Source: Aggregatilineales bacterium (lineage in GTDB: Bacteria > Chloroflexota > Anaerolineae > Aggregatilineales > Ch27). Taken from it: a stretch of DNA of 64,000 nucleotides. The stretch is from NCBI GenBank assembly GCA_029976005.1, contig JARKOQ010000096.1, positions 62,001 through 126,000 on the forward strand, written 5' to 3'. A model generated the notes under the pieces. It made no database searches. It worked only from the letters and a program-made list of their open reading frames with translations, and was not told the DNA's origin. Both the position numbers and the translations under genes were made by a program. Shown one piece after another: positions 28,461-41,090 of this stretch (its first letter is position 1; each line of letters starts with the position of its first letter).

Positions 28461-30056
28461 CTAGCGCGGGCGCGGCCCGGCGGCACGCACCGCCGGAGTC
28501 ACGTCTGCCTCGAACGTCTTGAAGTTGTTGTTGAACAGTTCGGCTACCCTGGCCGCCTGGCGATCGTAGGCTTCGGGATCGGCCCAGGTCTGGCGCGGGT
28601 TGAGCACCTCGACCGGCACGTCCGGCACGCTCTGGGGCACAAGGAACCCGAACACCGGATCGGGCACAGTTGGCACGTCGGCCAGCGCCCCGCTCAGCGC
28701 GGCCCGAACCATGGCGCGCGTGTAGCCGAGCTTCATCCGCTGCCCGACGCCGTACGGCCCGCCCGTCCAGCCGGTGTTGATCAGCCACACAGCGGACTTG
28801 TGCTCCTCCAGCTTCTTGCCGAGCAGTTCGGCGTAGCGGCTGGGATACTGCACCATGAACGGCGCGCCGAAGCACGTGCTGAACGTGGCCTGCGGCTCGC
28901 TGCCCATGCCTTTTTCGGTCCCCGCTACACGGGCCGTATACCCGGACAGGAAGTGATACATGGCCTGCTCAGGGGTAAGCCTGGCAATCGGCGGCATCAC
29001 GCCGAAAGCGTCCGCGGTCAGGAAGAAGATGTTCTTGGGATGGCCGCCGAAGCCTTTGTCCGATGCGTTGGGGATGTGCGACAGCGGGTAGGACGCGCGT
29101 GTGTTTTCGGTGTGAGTCGCATCATCGAGATCGATGTGGCGGCTGTCCGCGTCCACCACCACGTTTTCGAGGATCGTCCCAAAGCGGCGAGTGGTCTGGA
29201 AGATTTCCGGCTCGCCATCCGGATCGAGCCGGATGACCTTGGCATAGCAGCCGCCCTCGAAGTTGAACACGCCGCGGTCGGACCAGCCGTGTTCGTCGTC
29301 GCCGATCAACGTACGGGTCGAATCCGCCGAAAGGGTGGTCTTGCCCGTACCGGATAGCCCGAAGAAAATCGCCGTGTCATCCAGGTTCTTGCCATAGTTC
29401 GCCGAGCAGTGCATGGGCAGCACGTCCTTGAACGGCAGCAGGAAGTTCATGACGCTGAAGATCGACTTCTTGATCTCGCCGGCATAGCTCGTGCCGCCGA
29501 TCAGAATCAGCTTTTCAGCGAAGTTGACCAGGATGAACGCCGAAGAATTGACTTTGTCGAGCGCCGGCAAGGCATGGAACGATGGCGCGTCGATCACGGT
29601 GTACTCCGGGACGTGGCGCGTCAGCTCTTCCGGCGTGGGTTGAACAAACATGTTGCGTGCGAACAGGCTGTGCCAGGCCGTCTCGGTGACGACCCGAATG
29701 GGAAGCCGGTAGGCCGGGTCCCAGCCCACGTACAAATCCTGCACGAAGGCGGCGCGGTTCTGGAAGTACGCCAGCAGGCGCTGCTTCAGACCGGCAAAAT
29801 GCTCGGCATCGATGGGACGGTTAACATCGCCCCACCAGATGCTTTTTTCGGTGCTCGGTTCCTTGACGATGAACTTGTCGCGCGGAGAACGGCCCGTATG
29901 CTGTCCGGTGCGGATCACCGCCGGCCCCAGATGGGCGATCACGCCCTCGCGAAAACGGATAATCTGCTCGTATAGGGACGGCGTCGACAGATTCCAATAC
30001 TCACGTTCGAGGTTGCTGAACCCGTGATTCTCTAGTCCGTAATAACTCTGAGTCAT
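28461..30056 (-). CDS. pckA: Phosphoenolpyruvate carboxykinase (ATP)
   Basis: A 531-residue ATP-type PEP carboxykinase (oxaloacetate + ATP to PEP + CO2 + ADP). The P-loop kinase motif G-L-S-G-T-G-K-T-T-L-S-A-D lies near residues 233-245. Other family segments are R-T-G-Q-H-T-G-R-S-P-R-D-K, G-T-S-Y-A-G-E-I-K-K-S, N-F-E-G-G-C-Y-A-K and Y-T-A-R-V-A-G-T-E. The ATG at 30056 is preferred over a GTG at 30080 because a GGAGG site (30065-30069) lies 8 nt upstream. It follows ppdK, from which it is separated by a strong hairpin. Together they can supply PEP for gluconeogenesis. Confidence 0.96.
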   Translation of the reverse strand: MTQSYYGLENHGFSNLEREYWNLSTPSLYEQIIRFREGVIAHLGPAVIRTGQHTGRSPRDKFIVKEPSTEKSIWWGDVNRPIDAEHFAGLKQRLLAYFQNRAAFVQDLYVGWDPAYRLPIRVVTETAWHSLFARNMFVQPTPEELTRHVPEYTVIDAPSFHALPALDKVNSSAFILVNFAEKLILIGGTSYAGEIKKSIFSVMNFLLPFKDVLPMHCSANYGKNLDDTAIFFGLSGTGKTTLSADSTRTLIGDDEHGWSDRGVFNFEGGCYAKVIRLDPDGEPEIFQTTRRFGTILENVVVDADSRHIDLDDATHTENTRASYPLSHIPNASDKGFGGHPKNIFFLTADAFGVMPPIARLTPEQAMYHFLSGYTARVAGTEKGMGSEPQATFSTCFGAPFMVQYPSRYAELLGKKLEEHKSAVWLINTGWTGGPYGVGQRMKLGYTRAMVRAALSGALADVPTVPDPVFGFLVPQSVPDVPVEVLNPRQTWADPEAYDRQAARVAELFNNNFKTFEADVTPAVRAAGPRPR

Positions 30057-30091
30057 ACCAATTGCCTCCGATTTGTCCACTCACCGCCCAA

Positions 30092-30133
30092 AGAAACGCG
30101 GGAGAATCATAGTTTGCATTCTCCCGCGTTTCT
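30092..30133 (-). terminator. Strong hairpin terminator between ppdK and pckA
   Basis: A 16-bp perfect stem (30092-30107 with 30118-30133) has a 10-nt loop. On the minus strand it is followed by TTTGGG. It should end most ppdK transcripts, leaving pckA to a separate promoter or read-through. Confidence 0.8.
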
Positions 30134-30147
30134 AAGTCAAGTCGTGA

Positions 30148-32811
<2,664 letters not shown>

Positions 32812-32970
32812 GGTTTTTCCTTTCCAAATACCGGAGATGGGTGCCTGAGCATCCCGCTGTTGAACAGCGATATCGGCAACCGCACGGATGGTGATGGCCC
32901 CATGCTGGAGGCCGAAGTCGGAAATCTCTGGGGGCAGGTTCCAGTGAAGCCTTCCCAAAAAACCCTGATG

Positions 32971-32999
32971 AGTATAACACAACCGCCCCCGGTTGTCCG
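32971..32999 (-). promoter_or_regulatory. Candidate ppdK promoter with dyad in the spacer
   Basis: Minus-strand CGGACA (32994-32999), 17-bp spacer, TATACT (32971-32976) with TG giving an extended -10. The inverted repeat ACAACC-6-GGTTGT (32979-32996) covers the spacer. Confidence 0.6.
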
Positions 33000-33019
33000 T
33001 GCTTGAATTCTGGTAAACT
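32993..33019 (+). promoter_or_regulatory. Candidate promoter of the Ser/Thr kinase gene
   Basis: TTGTCC (32993-32998), 15-bp spacer, TAAACT (33014-33019) preceded by TGG (extended -10). Its -35 overlaps the divergent ppdK -35 and the shared dyad. Confidence 0.35.
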
Positions 33020-33157
33020 GCTCAATTTACCTGAAAATCAGGAGATATGTCACGCGGCCGCGCGGCCAAGCGCGCCAATTCGGCAGAGTCCAAGCGCCCG
33101 CGCACGATAATGGGTAAAATGGAGGCGATTCCTATCTGCCAGGCAGTGCATGGGACT

Positions 33158-34396
33158 ATGTCGAACCAAGAAACCCTCCTCAACAACCGCTACCGGCTGA
33201 TCGCCCAACAGGGTTCGGGCGGCATGGCCGTGATCTACAAGGCGATCGACCAGGCCCTGGGCCGCACCGTCGCCGTCAAGATTCTGCGTCCCAGCCTGAT
33301 CACCGACCCGGCCTTCCTGGAACGCTTCCGCAACGAAGCCCGCAGCGTCGCCAAGCTGACGCATCCCAACATCGTGACAGTGCATGATGTCGGGCAGGAT
33401 GGGCACACCCACTACATCGTCATGGAGTTCGTGGAAGGGCAGGACCTCAAGAAGCTCATCCGCGCCCAGGCTCCGTTCAACGTGGATCGCGCCCTGCACA
33501 TTGCCACGCAGATTTGCGGTGGGATCGGCTACGCCCACCGCTCCGGGCTGGTCCACGCCGACATCAAACCCCAGAACATCCTGATTGCCGACGAAGACAC
33601 GGTCAAAGTCACCGACTTCGGCATCGCCCAGGCCCTGTCCGACGCGGCTGGGGAGCGGCAAAAAGTCGTCTGGGGTAGTCCTCACTACTTCTCCCCCGAG
33701 CAGGCCCAGGGAGAACGCCCCACCCCGGCCTCGGACGTCTATTCGATCGGGATCGTGCTGTTCGAGATGCTGACCGGCCGGCTGCCCTACATCGGCGCGG
33801 ATCAGCAGGAGCTGGCCATGGCCCACATCCGGGAGGAGATTCCCCGGGTGACCGAGTTCAATCCGACCGTGCCGCCCCAGCTCGAACAGATCATCATCAA
33901 GGTCATGTCGAAGGAACCGGCCTCGCGCTATCGCTCAGCCGAACAGCTTGGCCGCATCCTGAAGAGCTACCATCAGCAGGGCTACCGCGCCACCGGCAGC
34001 ATCGGCGATACCGTGCGTCCGCGCGCGCCCCAGCCGACGGCGGTCCACATGCCGGCGGTCCAGTGGCCCGCCGCGCCGACGCTGCCCAACACCCCCGCCA
34101 GCCCGCCCACCCAACAGGCCCGGCCCGTCATCCCGGCGGCCCAGCCCCACCCGCATGCGACCCAGCCCGCGCCCGTGTACTCGCAGCCCACGCCACCGCC
34201 CTATACGCCCCACGCGTATCCTGCGGTGGACCGCGAATACGAGTACAGCCGCAGCCAGCCGGTGCGGGTCCAGAACGAGGAAGGGGTCGTCAATATCGTG
34301 ACCGTCATCCTGGGCATCCTGGCCGCCATCGCCGTCCTGGGCCTGATCCCGCTTGGGATTTCAGTCCTGCAAGCCTATCAAGGACTGGGCGGCTGA
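33158..34396 (+). CDS. Membrane Ser/Thr protein kinase, PknB-like
   Basis: A 412-residue Hanks-type kinase. The kinase domain (about 11-270) has G-S-G-G-M-A-V-I-Y, catalytic Lys in A-V-K-I-L, and D-F-G. The catalytic loop reads V-H-A-D-I-K-P-Q-N, with Ala where most have Arg (H-R-D), so this is a non-RD form. A Pro/Ala/Gln-rich juxtamembrane region (about 290-365) leads to one transmembrane helix near residues 380-403 and almost no extracellular part. The ATG at 33158 starts 11 residues before the kinase fold. An in-frame ATG at 33047 has AGGAG only 2 nt away and is possible. Targets may include FHA proteins. Confidence 0.85.
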   Translation: MSNQETLLNNRYRLIAQQGSGGMAVIYKAIDQALGRTVAVKILRPSLITDPAFLERFRNEARSVAKLTHPNIVTVHDVGQDGHTHYIVMEFVEGQDLKKLIRAQAPFNVDRALHIATQICGGIGYAHRSGLVHADIKPQNILIADEDTVKVTDFGIAQALSDAAGERQKVVWGSPHYFSPEQAQGERPTPASDVYSIGIVLFEMLTGRLPYIGADQQELAMAHIREEIPRVTEFNPTVPPQLEQIIIKVMSKEPASRYRSAEQLGRILKSYHQQGYRATGSIGDTVRPRAPQPTAVHMPAVQWPAAPTLPNTPASPPTQQARPVIPAAQPHPHATQPAPVYSQPTPPPYTPHAYPAVDREYEYSRSQPVRVQNEEGVVNIVTVILGILAAIAVLGLIPLGISVLQAYQGLGG

Positions 34397-34546
34397 CCGA
34401 GCACGGCACCCGGCTATTCCGATGGGCGTGAATTGAAGCCGCGCAGCGCCGTCGAAAGATACCCAGGCAGCCCCGGCCATTGTCGCGCTTTGCGCGCCAT
34501 TTCCGGCTGGAATGCCTGAATCCCAACCCGACCGGGACAATCGGCA

Positions 34547-34575
34547 TTGGAGTTTTCCCCCTCGAACAGTATAAT
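34547..34575 (+). promoter_or_regulatory. ftsH promoter
   Basis: TTGGAG (34547-34552), exact 17-bp spacer, perfect TATAAT (34570-34575). The predicted leader to the GTG start is about 105 nt. Nothing else is seen in this 292-bp gap. Confidence 0.7.
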
Positions 34576-34688
34576 GAGAGTTAAGGGGTGAACTATGAAA
34601 TCATCCCTGCGCTTTCAATTGTCAAATAGGAAGCGACGGTAGCCGGAACTGGACAAGCATCTGGCAACGTATGGCGGAGGACCTCTGA

Positions 34689-36620
<1,932 letters not shown>

Positions 36621-36641
36621 TCAAGCCCTTGCAAGACAACG

Positions 36642-36676
36642 AAAAAAGGACGCGGCTTCGGCCACGTCCTTTTTTT
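36642..36676. terminator. Bidirectional terminator between ftsH and ileS
   Basis: A stem with one mismatch (GGACG...CGTCC, 36648-36669) around a TTCG tetraloop is flanked by six As on the left and seven Ts on the right. It serves both convergent genes. Confidence 0.9.
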
Positions 36677-36699
36677 GTCGTGCGAGCGAAGTTCTTGTT

Positions 36700-39600
36700 C
36701 TAGGGAACGACGCGCCGGACGCTGAGAACCACGTCCTCCTCGTCGATCGTGAAGCTCTGGCTGAAGGCGTCCTGGCCGGGTTCGCTGCTCAACAGCGCGT
36801 CCGCCAGGGTCTCGCCGCTTACGTAGTCCATGTGGGCCTTGATGGCCTTGACCACGCGCTTCGATCCCTGGTAGGTGACCACGATCCGGTCGCTGATCTC
36901 GAAATCGGCATCGCGGCGCATCGTCTGGATGCGGCGGACGACCTCGCGGGCCAGCCCTTCGAGCACCAGGTCTTCGCTCAGGGTAATGTTCAGCGCCGCC
37001 AGGTAGCCGGCATCCTCCGCCAGGGCATACCCTTCGGCCGCGCGCTGCTGGACTTCCACTTCCTCCGGCAGGGCTTCATAGTCCTGCCCGTCCAGCGTCA
37101 CCGTCACGCTCTGCCCCGCCAGCAGGGTCCTGGCCCAGCGCGCCACGTCTTCGGGCGCGCCCTCGCGCAGGGCCTTCTGCACGCGCGGGAAGTCCTTGCC
37201 GAACTTCCTGCCCAGCTTGGCCGGCAACGGGTTCAGCGCGTAGGCGACCACGTCGCCAGCGCCATCCAGGATCGTGACTTTACGGACGTTCAGCTCGTCG
37301 GCGATCAGGTCGCTCAGGCGGCCGATCGACTCGCGCTCGCTGGCGGAACGCAGTGCGAACGCCGCCTCCAGCAAGGGCTGGCGCACGCGCAGGTTGACGC
37401 TCTCGCGCGCGGCGCGCCCCAGGCTGACCAGACGCTGCGCCAGCGCCATCCCGTCCATCAGCTCCCGGTCGATCAGGCCCTCGTTGACCTCCGGCCAGGC
37501 GGCCAGGTGGACGCTGTCCGGCGCGCCGGGCTTCACACCGGCCACCAGATTACGGTAAAGCATCTCCGCCATGAAAGGCATCATCGGGGCCAGCAGATGG
37601 GCCAGGGTCGTCAGCACTTCGTACAGCGTGGCATAGGCGCTGCCACTGTCCTCCGACTTCCAGAAGCGCCGCCGCGACAGGCGCACGTACCAGTTGCTGA
37701 GCTGGTCGACGAAACTCTGGATCGGCCGCGCCGCGCCCGGCGCATCGTAGGCTTCCAGGGCGGCCGTCACCTCGCGCACCAGGCCGTGCAGTTCGCTGAG
37801 TACCCAGCGGTCGAGCGGATCGCGGGCCGCGACCGGCGGCGCGGGCTGTTCCGGCGACCACCCTTCCAGGTTGGCGTAGGTCACGAAAAAGCTGTAGGTG
37901 TTCCACAGAGTCAGCCAGAACTTGGTGACCACCTCGCCCACCAGGTCGAGGCTGAAACGGCGCGGCTCGCCGGGCGGGCCGGAGGTATACATGTACCAGC
38001 GGAAGGCGTCGCCCCCATACTTATTAAAGACCTGCCACGGCTCGACGAACGTCTCCGGCCGGCTCTTGGACATCTTGAGGCCGTTCTCGTCGAGGATGTG
38101 GCCGAGGCTGATCACATTCTTGTAGGCCACGCTGTCGAACACCAGTCCGGAAATGGCGTGCAGGCTGTAGAACCAGCCGCGCGTCTGATCGACCGCCTCG
38201 CAGATGTAGTCAGCCGGATACTGTTCCTTGAACATCTCCTGGTTGCGGTGGGGATATCCCCACTGCGCCGCCGGCATCGAGCCGGAGTCAAACCAGACGT
38301 CGATCAGCTCCGGCACGCGATACATGGTGCCGTGTCCATTGCATTCCCGGCAGGCCCAATGGACTTCATCCACGTAGGGCCGGTGCAGGTCGAGGTTGCT
38401 CTGGTCGAAGCCGCTCAGGCGCGACAGCTCATCCACGCTGCTGACGCACAGCATGTGGCCGCACTCCGGGTTGTCGCAGCGCCAGATCGGGAGCGGCGTG
38501 CCCCAGTAGCGCTCGCGGCCCAGCGCCCAGTCCTTGAGGTCTTCCAGCCAGTTACCGAACCGCCCATCGCGGATGTGGCTCGGCACCCAGTTGATAGTCT
38601 GGTTCAGCGCGATCAGCCGGTCGCGGTATTCCGTGGTAGCCACGAACCAGGTATCGCGCGCATAGTACAGCAGCGGTGAGTTGCAGCGCCAGCAGAAGGG
38701 ATAGCTGTGTTCGTACAGGGTCACACGGTACATCAGGCCGCGCCCCTGCAAATCCTTGATGATCTCCGCGTCGGCGTCCTTGACCCACATCCCGCGCCAG
38801 GGCCGCACCGCGTCGATGAACGCGCCGTTCGGCAGGACCGTCTCCAGAACCGGAAGGCCGTACTTCTTGCCGACCTGCATGTCGTCCTGGCCGAACGCGG
38901 GGGCGATGTGGACGATGCCGGAGCCTTCCTCCGTGCTCACGAAGTCGCCTTCGACCACGTAGGCATAGTCCTGCTCGACCGGCAGGAAGGTGAACAGCGG
39001 GCTGTAATGCTTGCCGGTCAGCGTGCTGCCTTTGAAGCGATCGAGGACGCGGTAAGCGTCGCGGTTCTTGAGCGCGTAGGACAGCAGGGCCTCGGCCAGG
39101 ATCAGCCGCTCGACACCGCCGTCCTCGGTCGGGCCTTCGATCAGCACGTAGTCCACGTCGCGGCCCACCGCCAGGGCCACATTGCCCGGCAGCGTCCAGG
39201 GTGTGGTCGTCCAGACCAGGAAATAGGTACCCGGCTCGTCCCGCAGGGGGAAGCGCACGAAGACGCTGGGGTCCTTGACGTCCTTGTAGCCCTGGGCGAC
39301 CTCGTGGCTGCTCAGGGGCGTGCCGCAGCGCGCGCAGTAGGGCACGACCCGCTTGCCCTTGTAGAGCAGCTTCTTGTCCCACAACTGGCGCAGCAGCCAC
39401 CACACCGACTCGATGTACTCGTTGGTGAAGGTGACGTAGGCATCGTCGAGGCTGACCCAGTAGGCCATGCGCTCGCTGAACTTCTCCCACTCGTTGATGT
39501 AGCGGAAGACGCTCTGGCGGCACTTCTCATTGAACGGCGCGATGCCGTAAGCCTCGATCTCTTTTTTGTCCTTGAGGCCGAGTTCTTTCTCAACCTCGAT

Positions 39601-39879
39601 CTCGACCGGCAGGCCGTGCGTATCCCACCCACCCTTGCGCAGGACGTAATAGCCGCGCATCGTCTTGAAGCGTGGGAACAGGTCCTTGAAGGCCCGCGCG
39701 ATCACGTGGTGGGTGCCGGGCTTGCCGTTGGCCGTCGGCGGCCCCTCGTAGAACACGAAGCGCGGCCGGTCTTCCCGCTCGGACATGGTCCGCTCGAAAA
39801 CGTGGCTTCGCCGCCAGAATTCGAGCTGCTCATTCTCCAGGTCGGGGATATTCACTTTGGCAGATACTGGCTTGAACAT
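36700..39879 (-). CDS. ileS: Isoleucyl-tRNA synthetase, type 2, with GTHH signature
   Basis: A 1059-residue IleRS that charges tRNA-Ile. It matches the type 2 (eukaryote-like) lineage: W-D-T-H-G-L-P-V-E-I-E-V-E-K, C-A-R-C-G-T-P-L-S-S-H-E-V-A and S-R-P-E-T-F-V-E-P-W, with the K-M-S-K-S loop intact. The class I signature at residues 55-58 is G-T-H-H; aligned to T-A-N-G-x-P-H-V-G-H of the Thermus enzyme, first and third positions are swapped. Such GxHH type 2 enzymes are known to be extremely mupirocin-resistant. An editing domain and a C-terminal anticodon domain are present. The ATG follows CGGAG; a structured leader with a short ORF precedes it. Confidence 0.95.
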   Translation of the reverse strand: MFKPVSAKVNIPDLENEQLEFWRRSHVFERTMSEREDRPRFVFYEGPPTANGKPGTHHVIARAFKDLFPRFKTMRGYYVLRKGGWDTHGLPVEIEVEKELGLKDKKEIEAYGIAPFNEKCRQSVFRYINEWEKFSERMAYWVSLDDAYVTFTNEYIESVWWLLRQLWDKKLLYKGKRVVPYCARCGTPLSSHEVAQGYKDVKDPSVFVRFPLRDEPGTYFLVWTTTPWTLPGNVALAVGRDVDYVLIEGPTEDGGVERLILAEALLSYALKNRDAYRVLDRFKGSTLTGKHYSPLFTFLPVEQDYAYVVEGDFVSTEEGSGIVHIAPAFGQDDMQVGKKYGLPVLETVLPNGAFIDAVRPWRGMWVKDADAEIIKDLQGRGLMYRVTLYEHSYPFCWRCNSPLLYYARDTWFVATTEYRDRLIALNQTINWVPSHIRDGRFGNWLEDLKDWALGRERYWGTPLPIWRCDNPECGHMLCVSSVDELSRLSGFDQSNLDLHRPYVDEVHWACRECNGHGTMYRVPELIDVWFDSGSMPAAQWGYPHRNQEMFKEQYPADYICEAVDQTRGWFYSLHAISGLVFDSVAYKNVISLGHILDENGLKMSKSRPETFVEPWQVFNKYGGDAFRWYMYTSGPPGEPRRFSLDLVGEVVTKFWLTLWNTYSFFVTYANLEGWSPEQPAPPVAARDPLDRWVLSELHGLVREVTAALEAYDAPGAARPIQSFVDQLSNWYVRLSRRRFWKSEDSGSAYATLYEVLTTLAHLLAPMMPFMAEMLYRNLVAGVKPGAPDSVHLAAWPEVNEGLIDRELMDGMALAQRLVSLGRAARESVNLRVRQPLLEAAFALRSASERESIGRLSDLIADELNVRKVTILDGAGDVVAYALNPLPAKLGRKFGKDFPRVQKALREGAPEDVARWARTLLAGQSVTVTLDGQDYEALPEEVEVQQRAAEGYALAEDAGYLAALNITLSEDLVLEGLAREVVRRIQTMRRDADFEISDRIVVTYQGSKRVVKAIKAHMDYVSGETLADALLSSEPGQDAFSQSFTIDEEDVVLSVRRVVP

Positions 39880-39925
39880 CTCATCAACTCCGTTGGCACT
39901 GGATGAATCGCTCTTTCAGGAATGC

Positions 39926-39976
39926 TTATCCCAGCCTGCCAATCGGACCCGACGAGCGGCGGTGCCACATCGTCAT
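39926..39976 (-). CDS. Putative 16-codon leader peptide upstream of ileS
   Basis: A short ORF encodes MTMWHRRSSGPIGRLG and ends at TAA, 46 nt before the ileS ATG. Its ATG has the best Shine-Dalgarno in the window, AAGGAGGTG (39984-39992), with a 7-nt spacer. It has one Ile codon (ATT) and three Arg codons. It may control ileS by translation coupling or attenuation. Its coding role is inferred from the ribosome site alone. Confidence 0.5.
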   Translation of the reverse strand: MTMWHRRSSGPIGRLG

Positions 39977-40043
39977 GGGATAACACCTCCTTGTTCACGC
40001 GCCCGCGGCCGGATGGTCGTTCCACCTGGCCGCGGCGGTGCCA
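39956..40043 (-). promoter_or_regulatory. Structured ileS leader, T-box-like elements
   Basis: In minus-strand order it has TGGCACCGCCGC (40043-40032), a hairpin with 8-bp arms CCGCGGCC and GGCCGCGG (40003-40035, 17-nt loop), the Shine-Dalgarno AAGGAGGTG, then a second GTGGCACCGCCGC (39968-39956). The core TGGCACCGC is the shape of the T-box TGGNACCGC sequence. The CACCGCC in each copy can pair with GGAGGTG (6 of 7). N is C, not the U expected for tRNA-Ile (A73), and no full stem I is evident, so a classical T-box is not established. Confidence 0.45.
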
Positions 40044-40110
40044 TGTCCATACTGCTTCGCCCAACCACCCCAACTGCCCTGACGCCCCCCGTCCCGCCGG
40101 GGCGAGCCGT

Positions 40111-40647
40111 TCAGTCCGGCCGGGGCATCCAGTTCACTTCCCTGGCAATCGAAAAATGGGTGCGTCCATCCCCGGTATTATAACCATCGGAGATGGAAAC
40201 TTTCCAATTCGCGCTGAATTCACCAAACGTGATCGTACCTTGACAATATCCTACACCAGATGCCCCGCCTTGAGCAGGGTCAGTCCGCCCCGATGGGCAG
40301 GAAACCAGCGGTTCCAGGGCGCACGACTCCGCCTGCGTCTGGTACCAGGCATAAATCTCGCAGCCTGTGGCCTCGCTGCTGTAGTCCCATTCGTCCACGC
40401 CATAGGCCACCCCGCGGTGTTCCACCAGCCGGGCCGGCTCGAAGATCGGCGGGTCGGGCGGGCTGACCAGTCCGGCCAGTGGCCCGGCCACCGCCGCGAT
40501 GATCGCGGCCGCCACAGCCAGACTCCCCACCCCCACGGCCACGATCAACCAGAGGGGCAGCCCGCCTGAGCCTGGGCCGCGCTCCGCGTCGCCAGGCTCC
40601 GCCGGGGAAGCGTCGGGGTTCGATCCGGCCGGGTCTACTGGCCCCAT
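40111..40647 (-). CDS. Small single-pass membrane protein of unknown function
   Basis: A 178-residue protein. A Pro/Gly/Asp-rich N-terminal segment (1-30) is followed by one transmembrane helix (about 32-58) and an exported domain of about 115 residues. That domain has five Cys, in S-E-A-T-G-C-E-I-Y-A-W-Y, A-E-S-C-A-L, V-S-C-P and G-Y-C-Q-G. No family is recognised. Its start overlaps the end of the preceding small membrane gene by 13 bp, so it belongs to the TPR operon. It lies 230 bp before the ileS start. Confidence 0.65.
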   Translation of the reverse strand: MGPVDPAGSNPDASPAEPGDAERGPGSGGLPLWLIVAVGVGSLAVAAAIIAAVAGPLAGLVSPPDPPIFEPARLVEHRGVAYGVDEWDYSSEATGCEIYAWYQTQAESCALEPLVSCPSGRTDPAQGGASGVGYCQGTITFGEFSANWKVSISDGYNTGDGRTHFSIAREVNWMPRPD

Positions 40648-41090
40648 ACCTGCTCGATGTCGATCAGGGTGCGGCCGGCATACTCCCCCAGGCCAGGCTG
40701 AACGACGACGATGGTGTACTGGGTCACGAAGAAGGAGGAACCGTCGGCGATGCAGCGGTAGCTCACCGCCGGTTCGTTCGGGTCGCTGGACGAGTTGGTC
40801 AGGACGGTGCAGTTTTCGCCCATCTCCCGCACGTAGAACCCGCCGACCTCTTCCGCCGAGCTGTTGCTGACGTAGCGCAGCCGGCCGTGTCCCTGCGACA
40901 GGATCGCTTCGGGACCGACCTGTTCCGAGTCGGGATAGATCGGCACGGCCAGAGGCATGTTGCGGGACGATTGGAACGCGGAAAAGGCCAGCCAGGCCCC
41001 CCCGACCACCAGCACGACGCCCGCCAGTAGAATTAGGGCCAGCCGCAGCATCGGGTTACGGCGCTGCTTCGAGGTCTTCTGTTGGCTCAT
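40635..41090 (-). CDS. Small single-pass membrane protein of unknown function
   Basis: A 151-residue protein with a basic N-terminus, one transmembrane helix (about 15-36) and an exported domain. That domain starts with P-I-Y-P-D-S-E and has Y-V-S-N-S-S-A-E-E-V-G-G-F-Y and two Cys (E-N-C-T, Y-R-C-I). The P-x-Y-P-x-S/A start followed by a V-x-x-F-Y segment recurs in small Chloroflexota lipoproteins (impression, not searched). The ATG at 41090 follows AGGAGGACTCC and overlaps the upstream TPR gene by 35 bp. Function unknown. Confidence 0.65.
   Translation of the reverse strand: MSQQKTSKQRRNPMLRLALILLAGVVLVVGGAWLAFSAFQSSRNMPLAVPIYPDSEQVGPEAILSQGHGRLRYVSNSSAEEVGGFYVREMGENCTVLTNSSSDPNEPAVSYRCIADGSSFFVTQYTIVVVQPGLGEYAGRTLIDIEQVWGQ

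Noticed and set aside
39956-40043. Calling the ileS leader a canonical T-box
   Set aside because: The core base N is C (tRNA-Ile needs U), and the specifier loop and stem I could not be drawn convincingly. Kept only as T-box-like.
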